From assembly GCF_029892515.1 (NCBI RefSeq), contig NZ_JARXVF010000005.1, positions 1 through 64,000 on the forward strand: a stretch of DNA of 64,000 bases. Reading direction: 5' to 3'. This stretch comes from Pseudaminobacter soli (ex Li et al. 2025). GTDB lineage: Bacteria; Pseudomonadota; Alphaproteobacteria; Rhizobiales; Rhizobiaceae. Position 1 is the first letter of the stretch. Each line of letters opens with the position of its first letter. This document shows positions 62,860 to 64,000 of this stretch, piece after piece. The translations under genes were made by a program, and so were the position numbers. The notes beneath the pieces are model-generated. The model was not told the DNA's origin and did no database searches. It saw nothing but the letters and a program-made list of their open reading frames with translations.

Positions 62860-63993
62860 TCAGATCACGTAGGATCGGAGAGGCTCGAAGCCGTTGAAGG
62901 CGACGGCCGAGTAGGTCGTCGTGTAGGCGCCGGTCCCTTCGATCAGCACCTCGTCACCGATGGTCAGCGACAGCGGCAGCGGATAAGGCGCCTTTTCGTA
63001 GAGCACGTCGGCCGAGTCACAGGTCGGGCCAGCGAGCACGCATGGCTCCACTGCATCGCCGTCACGCGGGGTGACGATCGGATAGCGGATCGCCTCGTCC
63101 ATCGTCTCGGCGAGACCGCCGAATTTGCCGATGTCGAGATAGACCCAGCGCACATTGTCGTTGTCGGCCTTCTTGGAGATCAGCACGACTTCCGACTTGA
63201 TGACGCCGGCATTGCCCACCATGCCGCGGCCCGGCTCGATGATCGTTTCGGGGATGCAGTTGCCAAAATGCTTCGAAAGCGCGTCGAAGATCGCCTCGCC
63301 ATAGGCCTGGGCGGTCGGCACGTCCTTCAGGTAGCGCGTCGGGAAACCGCCGCCCATATTGACCATGCGAAGCGTGATGCCTTCCTGCGCCAGCTCCGAG
63401 AACACGGCCTTTGCGTCGGCCAGGGCGCGATCCCAGGCGACGAGGTCGGTCTGCTGCGAGCCGACATGGAACGACACACCATAGGCGTCGAGTTCCAGCG
63501 ACTTGGCATGGCGGAGCACGGTGACGGCCATAGCCGGCACGCAGCCGAACTTGCGCGACAGCGGCCATTCGGCGCCTTCGCCATCGGTCAGCACACGGCA
63601 GAAAACGCGCGCGCCGGGGGCGGCTCGGGCGATCTTCTCGACCTCTTCGACGCAATCCACCGCAAACAGGCGAATGCCGAGCTCAAAGGCGCGCGCGATA
63701 TCGCGCTCCTTCTTGATGGTGTTGCCATAGGAGATGCGGTCGGGCGTGGCGCCGGCATTCATGGCCATCTCGATCTCGGCCACCGAAGCGGTGTCGAAGC
63801 ACGAGCCCTGCGAGGCGAGCAGGCGCAGGATCTCCGGCGCGGGGTTGGCCTTCACCGCGTAATAGATCTTGGAATTCGGCAGGGCCTTCTCGAAGGCACG
63901 ATAATTGTCGCGCACGACGTCGAGGTCCAGAACCAGGCACGGGCCTTCGGGACGTCGGGTTGCGAGGAAATCGAGGATGCGCTGGGTTGCCAT
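62860..63993 (-). CDS. PLP-dependent ornithine/lysine decarboxylase (fold III)
   Basis: A 377-residue group IV decarboxylase. The PLP lysine is Lys48 in YYAVKANPAPEILR, the phosphate-binding EPGRGMVGNAG is present, and the active-site cysteine region CDSADVLYE is intact. It makes putrescine (or cadaverine) from ornithine (or lysine). Alphaproteobacterial enzymes of this length are often dual-specific Odc/Ldc. The start leaves 7 bp before the window edge, so its promoter is not seen. The GNAT gene follows. Confidence 0.92.
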   Translation of the reverse strand: MATQRILDFLATRRPEGPCLVLDLDVVRDNYRAFEKALPNSKIYYAVKANPAPEILRLLASQGSCFDTASVAEIEMAMNAGATPDRISYGNTIKKERDIARAFELGIRLFAVDCVEEVEKIARAAPGARVFCRVLTDGEGAEWPLSRKFGCVPAMAVTVLRHAKSLELDAYGVSFHVGSQQTDLVAWDRALADAKAVFSELAQEGITLRMVNMGGGFPTRYLKDVPTAQAYGEAIFDALSKHFGNCIPETIIEPGRGMVGNAGVIKSEVVLISKKADNDNVRWVYLDIGKFGGLAETMDEAIRYPIVTPRDGDAVEPCVLAGPTCDSADVLYEKAPYPLPLSLTIGDEVLIEGTGAYTTTYSAVAFNGFEPLRSYVI

Positions 63994-64000
63994 GAATCTC

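Overview
The window looks like chromosome from a rhizobial alphaproteobacterium (order Hyphomicrobiales), most likely Mesorhizobium, Aminobacter or a close relative. It is GC-rich and carries flagellar genes found in this order: visN/visR, ftcR, motC/motD/motE, flaF/flbT and short flagellins with the SDNAAYWSIATTMRSDN block. I name no species, because that would need a database search. I see no rRNA, tRNA, CRISPR array or intact insertion sequence.

Region 1 (1-14.3 kb) is one-carbon and methylamine metabolism. The C-terminal part of formate-tetrahydrofolate ligase (fhs) converges on a minus-strand cluster that encodes the complete N-methylglutamate pathway: mgsABC (N-methylglutamate synthase), gmaS (gamma-glutamylmethylamide synthetase) and mgdABCD (N-methylglutamate dehydrogenase, related to heterotetrameric sarcosine oxidase). 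Together these turn methylamine into ammonium and methylene-tetrahydrofolate, and fhs links the C1 unit to formate. Upstream on the same strand are a universal stress protein, an APC-family permease, an overlapping 33-codon small ORF and an XRE-cupin regulator, which are probably the uptake and control part of the system.

Region 2 (14.4-22.4 kb) is a seven-gene sugar-type ABC importer operon: binding protein, ATPase, two permeases, LacI repressor, Gfo/Idh oxidoreductase and PfkB kinase. A perfect 14-bp LacI-type palindrome precedes the first gene, and a perfect 15-bp stem-loop follows the binding-protein gene. The substrate is unknown.

Region 3 (22.8-61.7 kb) is a nearly complete flagellar regulon. 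The master regulators visNR are followed by a minus-strand motA-fliM-fliN-fliG-flhB-orf operon. Plus-strand blocks then encode rod, hook, ring, motor, export and filament proteins. Two tandem flagellin genes share a 73-nt leader (92% identical, same length, same predicted folds) and an upstream promoter element at identical spacing. FlbT, the known flagellin-mRNA regulator, is encoded in the same cluster. FliJ and FliO are not recognisable by name, but small coiled-coil or membrane proteins sit where they could stand in. Between fliQ and flhA lies an unusual insertion: a secreted beta-rich protein and about 870 bp of non-coding repeats, palindromes and a structured segment.

Region 4 (61.7-64 kb) holds an SCP2-domain protein, a shared bidirectional terminator, a GNAT acetyltransferase and a PLP-dependent ornithine/lysine decarboxylase.

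Most of the window is recognisable biology. The parts that most deserve follow-up are the flagellin leader RNA, the non-coding block before flhA, the small ORF coupled to the permease, and the unnamed proteins in the flagellar operons.
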